This document shows positions 43,695-51,646 of a stretch of DNA of 64,000 bases, piece after piece (position 1 is the first letter of the stretch; every line of letters starts with the position of its first letter). The notes under the pieces were generated by a model. It was given only the letters and a program-made list of their open reading frames with translations. It did not search any database and was not told the DNA's origin. The translations under genes and the position numbers were made by a program. Source of the DNA: Paenibacillus sp. YYML68 (GTDB lineage: Bacteria > Bacillota > Bacilli > Paenibacillales > NBRC-103111); the NCBI RefSeq assembly GCF_027923405.1, contig NZ_BQYI01000001.1, positions 1,776,501-1,840,500 on the forward strand. Direction: 5' to 3'.

Positions 43695-43855
43695 TCACGG
43701 AGGAGCACGGCGTCTGAATCTTCCACTTGGGATTGTTATCCCCGCCTCCTCCCCCGCAACTTTAATCAGAAACGTATATTACGGCATTTCTTCGGTGAAT
43801 TTTACTTCGTGGGTAATGAAAGATTCGGCCCCCCCTTTGGCACTATCTACCACCG

Positions 43856-44037
43856 TACGGAACTGAGCAACCTTATTACTTCGAATAGGCACAAAATAAA
43901 TAATGCAACGGAACTCAGCGCCGCTATTTGTGCAATTCGAGATAAAAAACACGTTAATTGCTTCAATAACGCTTCTGAGTTCCTTTAGAATTTATTCTCG
44001 AACATTTATGGCTAAATAACGTCTCCCAGTTCCGTTA
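43856..44037. repeat. Repeat cluster A: four copies of a 23-bp repeat (+,+,-,-)
   Basis: Copies near 43857-43878 (+), 43907-43928 (+), 43965-43987 (-) and 44015-44037 (-) share AACGGAACTCAGCGACCTTATT-like sequence. Offsets between like positions are 51, 71 and 50 nt. The spacers differ. Same architecture and same 182-bp span as cluster B. The surrounding 43695-44139 has no supported gene. Confidence 0.8.
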
Positions 44038-44139
44038 GGCTCGCATCCCTACTGTCCCGTATGGCTCTACCACTCAGGTTGATGCTGGCTTCATTGGGAT
44101 TTGGATCTAGCAAAAGCCAGTTCTCCTTCATCATATTTT

Positions 44140-44628
44140 CTATCCTTTGATCTGACGAATTCCTTGCGCAATCTGTTTCCTCTCACATTCTTGCAACGAA
44201 TAAAGTACAGGTGCCGCAGGAATCTCAAACTTCAGATGAGAATGAGGAATTTCCGTTAATAATGTTCCAATGGGTTGATGACTTTGATTATTGCGTATAA
44301 CATTCCAGAAAATCCTGGACCTATTTTCCTCGGTTCCCCAATTTTCTAGAGAGTTACGAAATAGCAGACATTTCCCAATTACAAAGTCATCTTCCATGAG
44401 AGGTACTGTTGATTCGAAACCTGCTTCCTCAAGGGCAACAAATAGTGCTGGCATCAACTGGTCCAAATATAACCCATAGGCAGCATCCTCAATTTCACGA
44501 AATGCAATCGTTAACTGCTCGTGCATTGAATCGTATAATGTCTTCCATACGGACCTGATATACTGATTGCCTACCTCGCTAATCTCCCCGATTGTCATGT
44601 CGTAACGGAATACTGGTTTTACTGTCAT
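44140..44628 (-). CDS. Unknown 162-aa protein divergent from tandem MerR
   Basis: Begins MTVKPVFRYDMTIGEISEVG; AAGGAGG precedes ATG 44628. Soluble mixed alpha/beta, not recognised. Shares a divergent promoter region, with mirrored operator copies, with the MerR gene, so it is likely that regulator's target. Confidence 0.65.
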   Translation of the reverse strand: MTVKPVFRYDMTIGEISEVGNQYIRSVWKTLYDSMHEQLTIAFREIEDAAYGLYLDQLMPALFVALEEAGFESTVPLMEDDFVIGKCLLFRNSLENWGTEENRSRIFWNVIRNNQSHQPIGTLLTEIPHSHLKFEIPAAPVLYSLQECERKQIAQGIRQIKG

Positions 44629-44665
44629 GTTTATTCCTCCTTGTAAATTAGACTAACTTCATCAT

Positions 44666-44757
44666 ACAACATGCAAGCCAATTGTAAGATTTCGGAACCA
44701 TATATGAAGGATATCAACAAAAAAAATAGAACAACCTTACAATGGCTTTAATGTTGT
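44666..44757. promoter_or_regulatory. Mirrored operator pair between 162-aa gene and tandem-MerR gene
   Basis: 44666-44688 and 44736-44757 are inverted copies matching at about 20 of 22 positions with one indel, 47 nt apart; cores GCCAATTGTAAG and CTTACAATGGC. Each lies in the promoter of one divergent gene. Confidence 0.65.
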
Positions 44758-44781
44758 GTAATTTCAATAAGGTGGGATAGT

Positions 44782-45510
44782 ATGGGCTTTCGGCCAAAAA
44801 AACTGGCAGGAAAATATAAGATGAGCGCCAACACATTGCGCAACTACGAAGTGAAGGGATTAATTCCCCCAGCGGAACGATCCTCAAATGGATACCGGAT
44901 GTATTCGGAACAGCATGAAGACTTTCTGGCATGTATTCAGGCTATGTCCCCCGCATTCGGGATGGAAGTGACGACCAAGGTATTACATTGTCTTCAGAGA
45001 AATGAAATAGACGACGCATTGTGGACCATTAGGGAAAGGGAGGTCCTGCTTTATCGGAAAAAAGCAAGTTTGGACCAACTGGTAATCGAATTGAAATCGA
45101 TTGGCGAAGGTCATCAAGCCTGTGACTTTTCCCAACGGCTTAGCATTCACGAGGTCTCCAGCCGGACTGGCACTCCTAAATCAACAATTCGTTACTGGGA
45201 GCAAAGCGGCCTCTTCTCTACTCAGCGGAATCCTGATAATGGGTACCGTCTATATAGTGAAGCAGATCTTTTGAAAATCAGGATGATTCAGCTGATGCAG
45301 AATTGTGTTTATTCTGAGGAAGCTGTGAACTTAAAGATGTCGATTGCGCTATTAGAAATGCAGAACATCGAGCATGCCATGAAGCTTGCAGACTGCATCC
45401 GGGTTTATCTAAATAATACGATCAAACTCCAGATGCAGGCTCTCTGCTATCTATATCGCTTAATTCAAGCGTTAGGCTTTTCGAAAACAATCGAGACTCA
45501 ACATAGGTAA
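44782..45510 (+). CDS. Tandem MerR-type regulator (two HTH domains)
   Basis: 242 aa with two MerR helix-turn-helix units: residues about 8-45 (KMSANTLRNYEVKGLIPPA, NGYRMYSE) and about 120-158 (GTPKSTIRYWEQSGLF, NGYRLYSEADLLKI). Each has the MerR hallmark Y-(E/W)-x-x-G-L-x...GYRxY(S). Coiled helices follow each. Ordinary MerR proteins have one HTH and dimerise; a fused pair may bind as a pseudodimer or hold two sites. No Cys-rich metal site; ligand unknown. AAGGTGGG precedes the start. Confidence 0.85.
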   Translation: MGFRPKKLAGKYKMSANTLRNYEVKGLIPPAERSSNGYRMYSEQHEDFLACIQAMSPAFGMEVTTKVLHCLQRNEIDDALWTIREREVLLYRKKASLDQLVIELKSIGEGHQACDFSQRLSIHEVSSRTGTPKSTIRYWEQSGLFSTQRNPDNGYRLYSEADLLKIRMIQLMQNCVYSEEAVNLKMSIALLEMQNIEHAMKLADCIRVYLNNTIKLQMQALCYLYRLIQALGFSKTIETQHR

Positions 45511-45536
45511 GTTGAATTTGGGGTACGTGCTAGTTC

Positions 45537-45869
45537 TTGCAGAAGGCAGGTATTGTAGATAAGGACGGTAAGCTCGCCGCAATATCAAGAAAAATGATCT
45601 ATTCCAATTTGCCGAATTGTGTACTTGGCTTTTATGGCTGCGATAAAGCTGTCGCTGAAAGAATATTGCTTCACGAGGATAAGATGCGTTCCAGCGACAA
45701 CGATTATGACTGGCTTGGTCCTGGAATTTACTTCTGGGAAAACAACCCTCAGCGAGCTATTGACTATGCTCAAATGCTAAGGGATTATCCGAATCGATCT
45801 AGGAAGCCAATCATAGAGCCTGCCCCTATACGACTATGTAACGTCACCACGAAGTGGTGGCGTTTTTAA
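45537..45869 (+). pseudogene. Truncated ADP-ribosyltransferase-like fragment
   Basis: 110-codon open frame from TTG 45537. The segment LGFYGCDKAVAERIL...SDNDYDWLGPGIYFWENNPQRAIDYA resembles a family of phage or toxin-associated ART-like proteins (GxHGC-D, LGxGIYFWE...A). The frame leaves the family after about residue 92 and runs into a terminator, so the C-terminal catalytic part is missing; the N-terminus also looks cut. Probably a decayed remnant. Confidence 0.5.
45840..45867 (+). terminator. Intrinsic terminator
   Basis: AACGTCACCAC (45840-45850) pairs with GTGGTGGCGTT (45854-45864) around GAA, followed by TTT. One G-U pair. Confidence 0.8.
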
Positions 45870-45956
45870 ATGCATGCGTGCGCGGCTGTCGAGCTTAGTC
45901 GAGCTTTGAGCGCGTAGTTGCTACGAACACGAATTACAAGCACCGACTTTCCTCAC

Positions 45957-46138
45957 AACGGAACTCAGCGACCTTATTCCTACGTAATGAGGCTCTCTAA
46001 CGGGCTAACGGAACTCATCGCCGCTATATGACCTTAATGAGCCCGATACGCCGAGAAAAATACGAAATAACGTCTCTCAGTTCCGTTAGTGATAAGAAAA
46101 GCCCCATTTGCACCGAATAACGTCTCTCAGTTCCGTTA
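45957..46138. repeat. Repeat cluster B: four copies of a 23-bp repeat (+,+,-,-)
   Basis: Copies near 45957-45978 (+), 46007-46027 (+), 46066-46088 (-) and 46116-46138 (-); offsets 50, 71 and 50 nt, as in cluster A. The two minus copies here are identical over 23 bp. The last copy reaches the stop codon of the 46136-46819 gene. Confidence 0.82.
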
Positions 46139-46819
46139 ACGCCGGCTCTCATCTTGAAGGCCCATATATCCAACATCGCCAATATTCAATCGGTATGACC
46201 GGTATCTCACATTGCCACCTACAACCAACAAATACTGCTTCTCAACCAAGCCGTGCAGCAATCGGCGAGCATACCGATCCGTGACTCGAAGATGTGCGGC
46301 AAGCTCGTTCGGCTTGAACGGTCGTAGTGACCGTCTTGCATACCGTACAGTCTCAGCCTCCAGACAGCTTAACTCGGCGTTCACCTCGCACGAAACAAAT
46401 TTCCCCAAGAACGAAAGGATGAGCTGCTTGCAAAATTCCGGCTCTTCTCTAATGGACAAATAAGCGATCGGTAAATAGATCCAATCATCGAGCGATAGTA
46501 AGCTTTGTCTGCGGCATAAGTCCTTGAAGCGGCGCGTGTCGAGGTCTCTGGCGTGCGATCCGTAATCTTGTATTTCAATGTCACCTTTCATGTTCCCACG
46601 AATGAATGCAAGATCAAGATACCGATATCCGTTATTGAAGTCTCGCACCTCCCACTCCGGATATAGATGATCGAAGTTACCAACGACTGGATACCAGATC
46701 TTCCGTAAAAACTCGACAGTTCCATGACTGAGCCCTTTTTGTAGCAGCTCTCTTCTTCTATTATTCTTCTCATGTTCAATTTGCTTCTGCATCCACAGCT
46801 CGTATTCTAGGTTGAACAT
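46136..46819 (-). CDS. Putative PD-(D/E)XK-like domain plus winged HTH protein
   Basis: 227 aa from ATG 46819 (GAGGTGAGG upstream; GTG 46828 possible). N-terminal half resembles DUF559/Vsr-like nuclease folds: EWEVRDFNNGYRYLDLAFIRG then GDIEIQDYGSHARD (Asp...Glu-x-Gln), with a paired region (FKDLCRRQSLLSLDDW). The C-terminal 70 residues form a winged helix (FKPNELAAHLRVTDRYARRLLHGLVEKQYL). Could be a DNA-binding protein or nuclease acting on the adjacent repeats; function unknown. Confidence 0.6.
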   Translation of the reverse strand: MFNLEYELWMQKQIEHEKNNRRRELLQKGLSHGTVEFLRKIWYPVVGNFDHLYPEWEVRDFNNGYRYLDLAFIRGNMKGDIEIQDYGSHARDLDTRRFKDLCRRQSLLSLDDWIYLPIAYLSIREEPEFCKQLILSFLGKFVSCEVNAELSCLEAETVRYARRSLRPFKPNELAAHLRVTDRYARRLLHGLVEKQYLLVVGGNVRYRSYRLNIGDVGYMGLQDESRR

Positions 46820-46849
46820 AAGCCTCACCTCATTCCATTCCGCGAAAAT

Positions 46850-46886
46850 AAAAATGCCGCCCGATACGAAAGTATCCGAGCGGCAT
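46850..46886 (-). terminator. Terminator-like hairpin upstream of minus-strand gene
   Basis: ATGCCGC...GATAC (46854-46867) pairs with GTATC...GCGGCAT (46872-46886) around GAAA. On the minus strand it is followed by TTTTTATTTT. It sits before, not after, the 46136-46819 gene, so it may end an unseen minus transcript or act as a leader attenuator. 46887-47171 shows no gene. Confidence 0.6.
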
Positions 46887-47171
46887 GTGCTTCATGTCCA
46901 TTGCTTATGATTATAGCCTATGAATCAGCTACGTTCAAGGAGCCAAGCTTCGACGCCCATTACCACTTGCAGCTTAGTCAGGAAGCATTATAGGATTGTC
47001 TAATTATGTAGAGAATGATAGACTAGACCCAGTGGATGTAATCAGTTGGCAGTATCGATACATAGTCTGGTAGTTACATGAACTGAATCTAATGGGTTAG
47101 TTACGTAATGACCGACATGCTGTCGAGTAAGCAACAAGCATATTCCTACATTAATTCAACGAGGTGAGAGA

Positions 47172-49640
47172 ATGAAGAAGAAAGTATTGAAGGTATCCGT
47201 AGCGGCAAGCTTAGCGTTAGGATCGATCGCTGGAATTCCGATGAGCACGCCTGCTGTACAGCAGCTGTTCGGCACTACGACAGCTCATGCATCTCTTGCT
47301 GCATATCCACCTTTGCCAGTCGAGACGAACGCGTGGGTTCAGCGCATCATTAATGTATACTCGAAGCTAACGGTCGAGGAGATGCAGTCGGTTAAGGACT
47401 TCCAGAAGGCGCTGTCGCAGCTTACTCCTAGTGGCAATGATGCTCTAGTAGCTCCGATCGTCAACCACTTGAATAGCAAGAAGACTTCGAATCTGTTAAC
47501 GACGGCTGATGTTCTCCAAGTTCTCGGATTTTTCGGAACCGTTGCTTCAACAGACGATGCAGACCTGCTCAGCAAACATCTGAATGCGTTCCGTAGCGAC
47601 GCGCTTGTCCGTGGAGCTATTAGTAAAGTGCTGGATGGCACGCCTGTTTCCTTGGATGGCCAGAACCAAATTCAGTTCGCTGACATTACAGCCTTCCACG
47701 ATGCTGTGCACAACGCGTTGTTGAAGCAGATCACACTGACCAAAGCCATGATTTACATCGATGCTCAGAAGAAAGGCAAGCTCGCCGAGCAAAAGGCATC
47801 TATTAAAGCGGACATGAAAGCGGCTTACCTGGAAGTTCTGGGTAACCAAAACTTAAAGCTATCCCAGGCAATGGCCCACTATGGGTCAACGACGACTGCA
47901 CGGGCTGAGCTGGCTGAGGCTATAGCGACAAGCTACCTCAATGTGGTAGACTCCGTCGATACCGACATGGATGCGCAAATTGCAATAGTGAAAGCATTGC
48001 TGCGTTCCGAAGCGAGCCTTACTTCGACTTCGGGAACTACCGAGCTGACGCCTGTTCTGAAGCTGTTCGGAAATGACATCAGCAGCTTGGTGACATGGAA
48101 ATCGAGTAATGAGTTGATCAGCTTCTCTAATGGCAAGTTCGTCCTAAGCAGCGGCGCGGCGGATAATACGACGATAACGGCGGAAGTATCTGCGCATGAT
48201 GCTGCGTTTAACGAGCTTGTGTTCAAGGGCACGATTACGCTGCGGAGAAATGTTGAAAGTCCTAGCAGCGGCCCTGGCGGCGGCCCACCAGGACCTCCAC
48301 CGACAACAGTGAAACCACCAGCCGATCGAGCGGAGCAGGCTGAAGCCGCGAATAAGGCCGTTAATGAAGCGAAAGAGAAGGCGCAGAATGCGCGTCCTCT
48401 GGAAAGAGCGGCCATTGTGAAAGAAGCTGTACAGGAAATAAAGGAAGCCGTTAAAAATATGAGCAAGGTGACCATCTCAAGTGATAACGTAACTGTAATA
48501 GATGGTAAAACGGTTCCGGTGTTCAATGAAGGCGATGTTATCAATCAGATCAAAGAGATCAAGCTACAAGTGAATAAGCTCCAAAGCGGAATTAAGGAAA
48601 TAGCACCGAAAGCTCAAGTTCCATTTGAATTCACCCTTGATTTCGGCACGATCGAAGCTAAGACGTTAAGTATACCGCTCAGCGGAGAGGTGCTTAATGG
48701 AGCTAAAGATAACGGCGTGACGAAGCTCAACGTTGAAGCAAACGGTACAGGCGTAGGCTTCAAGCCTGAGCAATTTAAAGATGACACGACGCTGACGATT
48801 GAGAAGGTACCGCAAGATACCATTTCGTCTCTATTAAGTCGTACTACAGTCTCTCCAATTGTCGATGTTACGTTCCATAGTTCTAACGGAACAGAAATTA
48901 ATAACTTCGCGACGCCTGTTGACCTGAGATTGAATATACCTACACATCCGGAACCGGACTACTTGTCGATCTTCAAGGTTGAGGTGGACAACCGTCTCAC
49001 GAACTACGGCGGGATGTTCATCGATGGGGGCGTAAAAACACAGCGGATCACGCTCTCTCCATATGTTGTGCTGGAGAATAAAGTCGAATTCGGGGATACT
49101 TCATCTGTCAGTTCGTGGGCTGGTAAAGAAATTCGCTTCATCGCCACGAAGGGCATTGCTGAAGGACGTGCCGAAGGGCAATTCGACCCTAGCGCTAATG
49201 TGACACGTGCCGAGTTCGCGAAGATGCTCGCGAATGCGCTTGGGATCGTCGGCGGTCATGCGACGGAGACGTTCAGCGATGTGACGGACCAAGATTGGCA
49301 CCAGCCTTATGTAGCTGCCGTTCAGCAGCGGGGCATTGTGAACGGAAGAGCGGACGGTCGATTCGATCCTAACGCGGTCATTACACGTGCGGAGATGGCG
49401 ACGATGATCGCTAGAGGCTTGAAGGCTATTCATGGCACCGACAATTTGTTTGAAGCCAAGGAGATGCTCGCGCAGTTCACGGACCATGAGCTCATTCATG
49501 CCAGCCTGCAGGAAGGCGTTGCTCTAGCTGCGGAGCAGAGCATAATCCAAGGATTGCCAACAGGCGAGTTCGCTCCGAACCAGAGTACAACACGTGCGCA
49601 AGCGGCCGTCATGATCTACAGATTGCTTAAGCTGCAATAG
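47172..49640 (+). CDS. SLH-domain cell-surface protein
   Basis: 822 aa, exported: signal peptide about 1-40 (cleavage near AHA-SLAA). Helical N-terminal region (45-270), Ig/beta-like segment to about 355, a Gly/Pro linker (PSSGPGGGPPGPPPTT), an Ala/Glu-rich helix, a beta-rich region, and three C-terminal SLH repeats (IAEGRAEGQFDPSANVTRAEF; IVNGRADGRFDPNAVITRAEM; IIQGLPTGEFAPNQSTTRAQ) that bind pyruvylated secondary wall polymer. Ribosome site GAGGTGAGAG. Possibly an S-layer or surface-display protein; no enzyme motif seen. Confidence 0.92.
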   Translation: MKKKVLKVSVAASLALGSIAGIPMSTPAVQQLFGTTTAHASLAAYPPLPVETNAWVQRIINVYSKLTVEEMQSVKDFQKALSQLTPSGNDALVAPIVNHLNSKKTSNLLTTADVLQVLGFFGTVASTDDADLLSKHLNAFRSDALVRGAISKVLDGTPVSLDGQNQIQFADITAFHDAVHNALLKQITLTKAMIYIDAQKKGKLAEQKASIKADMKAAYLEVLGNQNLKLSQAMAHYGSTTTARAELAEAIATSYLNVVDSVDTDMDAQIAIVKALLRSEASLTSTSGTTELTPVLKLFGNDISSLVTWKSSNELISFSNGKFVLSSGAADNTTITAEVSAHDAAFNELVFKGTITLRRNVESPSSGPGGGPPGPPPTTVKPPADRAEQAEAANKAVNEAKEKAQNARPLERAAIVKEAVQEIKEAVKNMSKVTISSDNVTVIDGKTVPVFNEGDVINQIKEIKLQVNKLQSGIKEIAPKAQVPFEFTLDFGTIEAKTLSIPLSGEVLNGAKDNGVTKLNVEANGTGVGFKPEQFKDDTTLTIEKVPQDTISSLLSRTTVSPIVDVTFHSSNGTEINNFATPVDLRLNIPTHPEPDYLSIFKVEVDNRLTNYGGMFIDGGVKTQRITLSPYVVLENKVEFGDTSSVSSWAGKEIRFIATKGIAEGRAEGQFDPSANVTRAEFAKMLANALGIVGGHATETFSDVTDQDWHQPYVAAVQQRGIVNGRADGRFDPNAVITRAEMATMIARGLKAIHGTDNLFEAKEMLAQFTDHELIHASLQEGVALAAEQSIIQGLPTGEFAPNQSTTRAQAAVMIYRLLKLQ

Positions 49641-49690
49641 CATTTATCATGTTATAAAGCTACGTACGGCTCAACATACCATTCAAGCAT

Positions 49691-49720
49691 AGAAGCACGT
49701 CCTCTGGGCGTGCTTCTTAA
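49691..49720 (+). terminator. Terminator after SLH protein gene
   Basis: AGAAGCACG (49691-49699) pairs with CGTGCTTCT (49709-49717), loop 9 nt, then TAAAG. Confidence 0.75.
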
Positions 49721-49758
49721 AGTTTCTGTGAATCACCTGTACAGCACAATCTGAAGTA

Positions 49759-49786
49759 TTGACATATCGCAAAAAAACGATATGAT
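49759..49786 (+). promoter_or_regulatory. Promoter and operator of arsR-type gene
   Basis: TTGACA (49759-49764), 16-bp spacer, TATGAT (49781-49786). An inverted repeat CATATCG (49763-49769)/CGATATG (49778-49784) fills the spacer, an apt autorepression operator. The ATG is only 6 nt after the -10, so the start of transcription coincides with the start codon. Confidence 0.75.
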
Positions 49787-49792
49787 AAACGT

Positions 49793-50095
49793 ATGGAGCC
49801 TATCGAAATTTTCAAAGCGTTGTCCAATGAGTCCAGATTACAAATTCTTAATTGGTTGAAGGAGCCTGAGAAGCACTTCACGCCTCACGAAGGGGTGGAT
49901 ATGAGGAAAACAGGGGTATGTGTAAGTCAGGTTACCGAAAAGCTGAATATGACGCAGTCAACCGCATCACAATATTTGACCATTCTCCTGCGGGCAGGCC
50001 TCATTAAGACGGAACGGAATGGCAAGTACACGTATTACAAGCGGGATGAGGAGAAGATCCGGGAGATTGGCGCCTTCTTGCAGTATGAATTATAA
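49793..50095 (+). CDS. ArsR-family repressor, probably leaderless
   Basis: 100-aa winged-helix regulator: EIFKALSNESRLQILNWL, then TGVCVSQVTEKLNMTQSTASQYLTILLRAGLIKTERNGKYTYYK (recognition helix and wing). One Cys (Cys43) only, so the metal site, if any, is not the classical CxC. No ribosome site precedes ATG 49793 and the promoter places +1 at that ATG, so translation is probably leaderless. Followed by an MFS exporter that it likely represses. Confidence 0.85.
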   Translation: MEPIEIFKALSNESRLQILNWLKEPEKHFTPHEGVDMRKTGVCVSQVTEKLNMTQSTASQYLTILLRAGLIKTERNGKYTYYKRDEEKIREIGAFLQYEL

Positions 50096-50147
50096 CGTGA
50101 AGCTGAATGCCTGAATGAGCATTCGGGTTCATTTTATATATCACATC

Positions 50148-50210
50148 GATATATCTAGATATGTAAATTTAATTCACCGCAACCATCATATCTACATTTC
50201 TAGATATATC
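50148..50210. promoter_or_regulatory. Inverted pair of 16-bp AT-rich sites before MFS gene
   Basis: GATATATCTAGATATG (50148-50163) and its inverted copy (50195-50210, 15/16 matches), 31 nt apart; the first contains the perfect palindrome ATATCTAGATAT. They lie between arsR and the MFS start and share CGATAT-like half-sites with the arsR operator. Confidence 0.55.
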
Positions 50211-50246
50211 AATATAAATAATAAAGGAACGGGAGTGTATTGGAAC

Positions 50247-51449
50247 ATGTCAAGCACCTGGAGAGTGTATGTATTGGCGGTAGTAAGCTTTTTAGTGGGA
50301 ACATCGGAGTATGTCATCTCAGGAATTTTGGATCAGATCGCAGAGGCTATGAGCATTTCGATTGCGGCAGCCGGACAGCTCGTAACGATCTTTTCATTGG
50401 TGTACGCGATATGTACGCCCATCATGATGGCCATTACAGCAAGGCTGGATCGACAACGGCTGCTCCTTGGAGCATTAGCGCTATTTGTGATTGCCAACCT
50501 CTTAGCCTATCTAATACCTGGGTTTGAAGCGTTCATTCTGGTTCGCATTATGATGGCGATTGGAGCAGGAATGGTGGTCGTAACGGCACTAGATATTGCT
50601 GCTCGAATATCGCCCGAGGGGAAGAAGGCAGGCTCGATTGCGACTGTCGTGATGGGCTTTACGGCCTCACTGATTATCGGTATTCCGCTTGGGCGGGTAG
50701 CCGCTGCTGCATTTGGGTGGCAGTCTGTATTTGGTTTTATCGCGTTATTCGGATTACTTGCGAGTATTGTTCTATATGTTGCGATACCTCGTATTCAAGG
50801 CGATCCGCCTGTTCCACTTCGGCAGCAATTGACCATGTTGAAGGATGGCAACGTATTGCTTGGCTTGTCGATCACGTTCTTTTGGCTCGGAGGCTATTCT
50901 ATTGCCTATACCTATATTTCTCCGTATTTGCTCGATGCTGCTGGCATACCAGAGGGCATACTCAGCATCGTGCTGTTGGTGTTCGGGATTGCGAGCTTGT
51001 TAGGGTCTAAGGCCGGAGGATATAGCACAGATCGATGGGGCGTGTCCCGTACGCTGCTTGGCGGCATGCTTCTGCATATTAGCGCCCTCATCGTACTATC
51101 TTTGTTGGTTGCGAGTACCGTTCATGTTGCTGCAGTTATCGCCATCTTGGTAATCTGGTCGTTCGCGGCATGGTCTTCTGGACCGACGCAGCAATACAAT
51201 CTCGTTCGGATCAATCCGAACCATTCTGGCGTCATGCTGGGTCTGAATCAGTCAATGATGCAGCTTGCGATGGCTGCAGGAGCGGGAATTGGTGGAGCAG
51301 CGGTGAAGCACGTTTCCTTAAGCTCCATTACATGGTTGGGTTCTATAGGGCTAGCCATAGCGATCATCGCCACGATGCTCTTGAACGTGCGGATGAAGGC
51401 GCAGGATGAAGTCAGATCGGTGTCCAAGACGAGAGCCAACGTATCCTAA
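50247..51449 (+). CDS. MFS transporter (DHA1-type drug/metabolite exporter)
   Basis: 400-aa membrane protein with 12 predicted helices. ATG 50247 follows GGGAGTG; the frame extends upstream without a start signal. Motif A-like loop (MAITARLDRQRLLLG), motif C region in helix 5 (SLIIGIPLGRV). Resembles YdhP/AraJ-like exporters. Likely controlled by the ArsR protein upstream; substrate unknown. Confidence 0.88.
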   Translation: MSSTWRVYVLAVVSFLVGTSEYVISGILDQIAEAMSISIAAAGQLVTIFSLVYAICTPIMMAITARLDRQRLLLGALALFVIANLLAYLIPGFEAFILVRIMMAIGAGMVVVTALDIAARISPEGKKAGSIATVVMGFTASLIIGIPLGRVAAAAFGWQSVFGFIALFGLLASIVLYVAIPRIQGDPPVPLRQQLTMLKDGNVLLGLSITFFWLGGYSIAYTYISPYLLDAAGIPEGILSIVLLVFGIASLLGSKAGGYSTDRWGVSRTLLGGMLLHISALIVLSLLVASTVHVAAVIAILVIWSFAAWSSGPTQQYNLVRINPNHSGVMLGLNQSMMQLAMAAGAGIGGAAVKHVSLSSITWLGSIGLAIAIIATMLLNVRMKAQDEVRSVSKTRANVS

Positions 51450-51459
51450 ATGTATAATA

Positions 51460-51500
51460 CCGCTAAACACAAGGGACACCGAGTGTTTAGCGGTTTTTTT
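51460..51500 (+). terminator. Terminator after MFS gene
   Basis: CCGCTAAACAC (51460-51470) pairs with GTGTTTAGCGG (51483-51493), loop 12, followed by seven T. Confidence 0.9.
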
Positions 51501-51646
51501 GCACCTTGTAAGTCTCCATGATCGAGACAGGATAGGATTATACTGACACTTTCTTTGTCGTAAGAATGGAATAAAGGTTTACACTTACATTTAATAAGCG
51601 TATGATTTATAATTAGTGATAGGAGTGATTAACGGAGGGGATAACG

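Noticed and set aside
43671-43988. 105-codon open frame after the element
   Set aside because: It runs across the 21-bp inverted repeat and repeat cluster A, has no ribosome site and no recognisable protein features.
43856-46138. Regularly spaced repeats as a CRISPR array
   Set aside because: Copies are inverted relative to each other, only four per cluster, with diverged units and no cas genes nearby.
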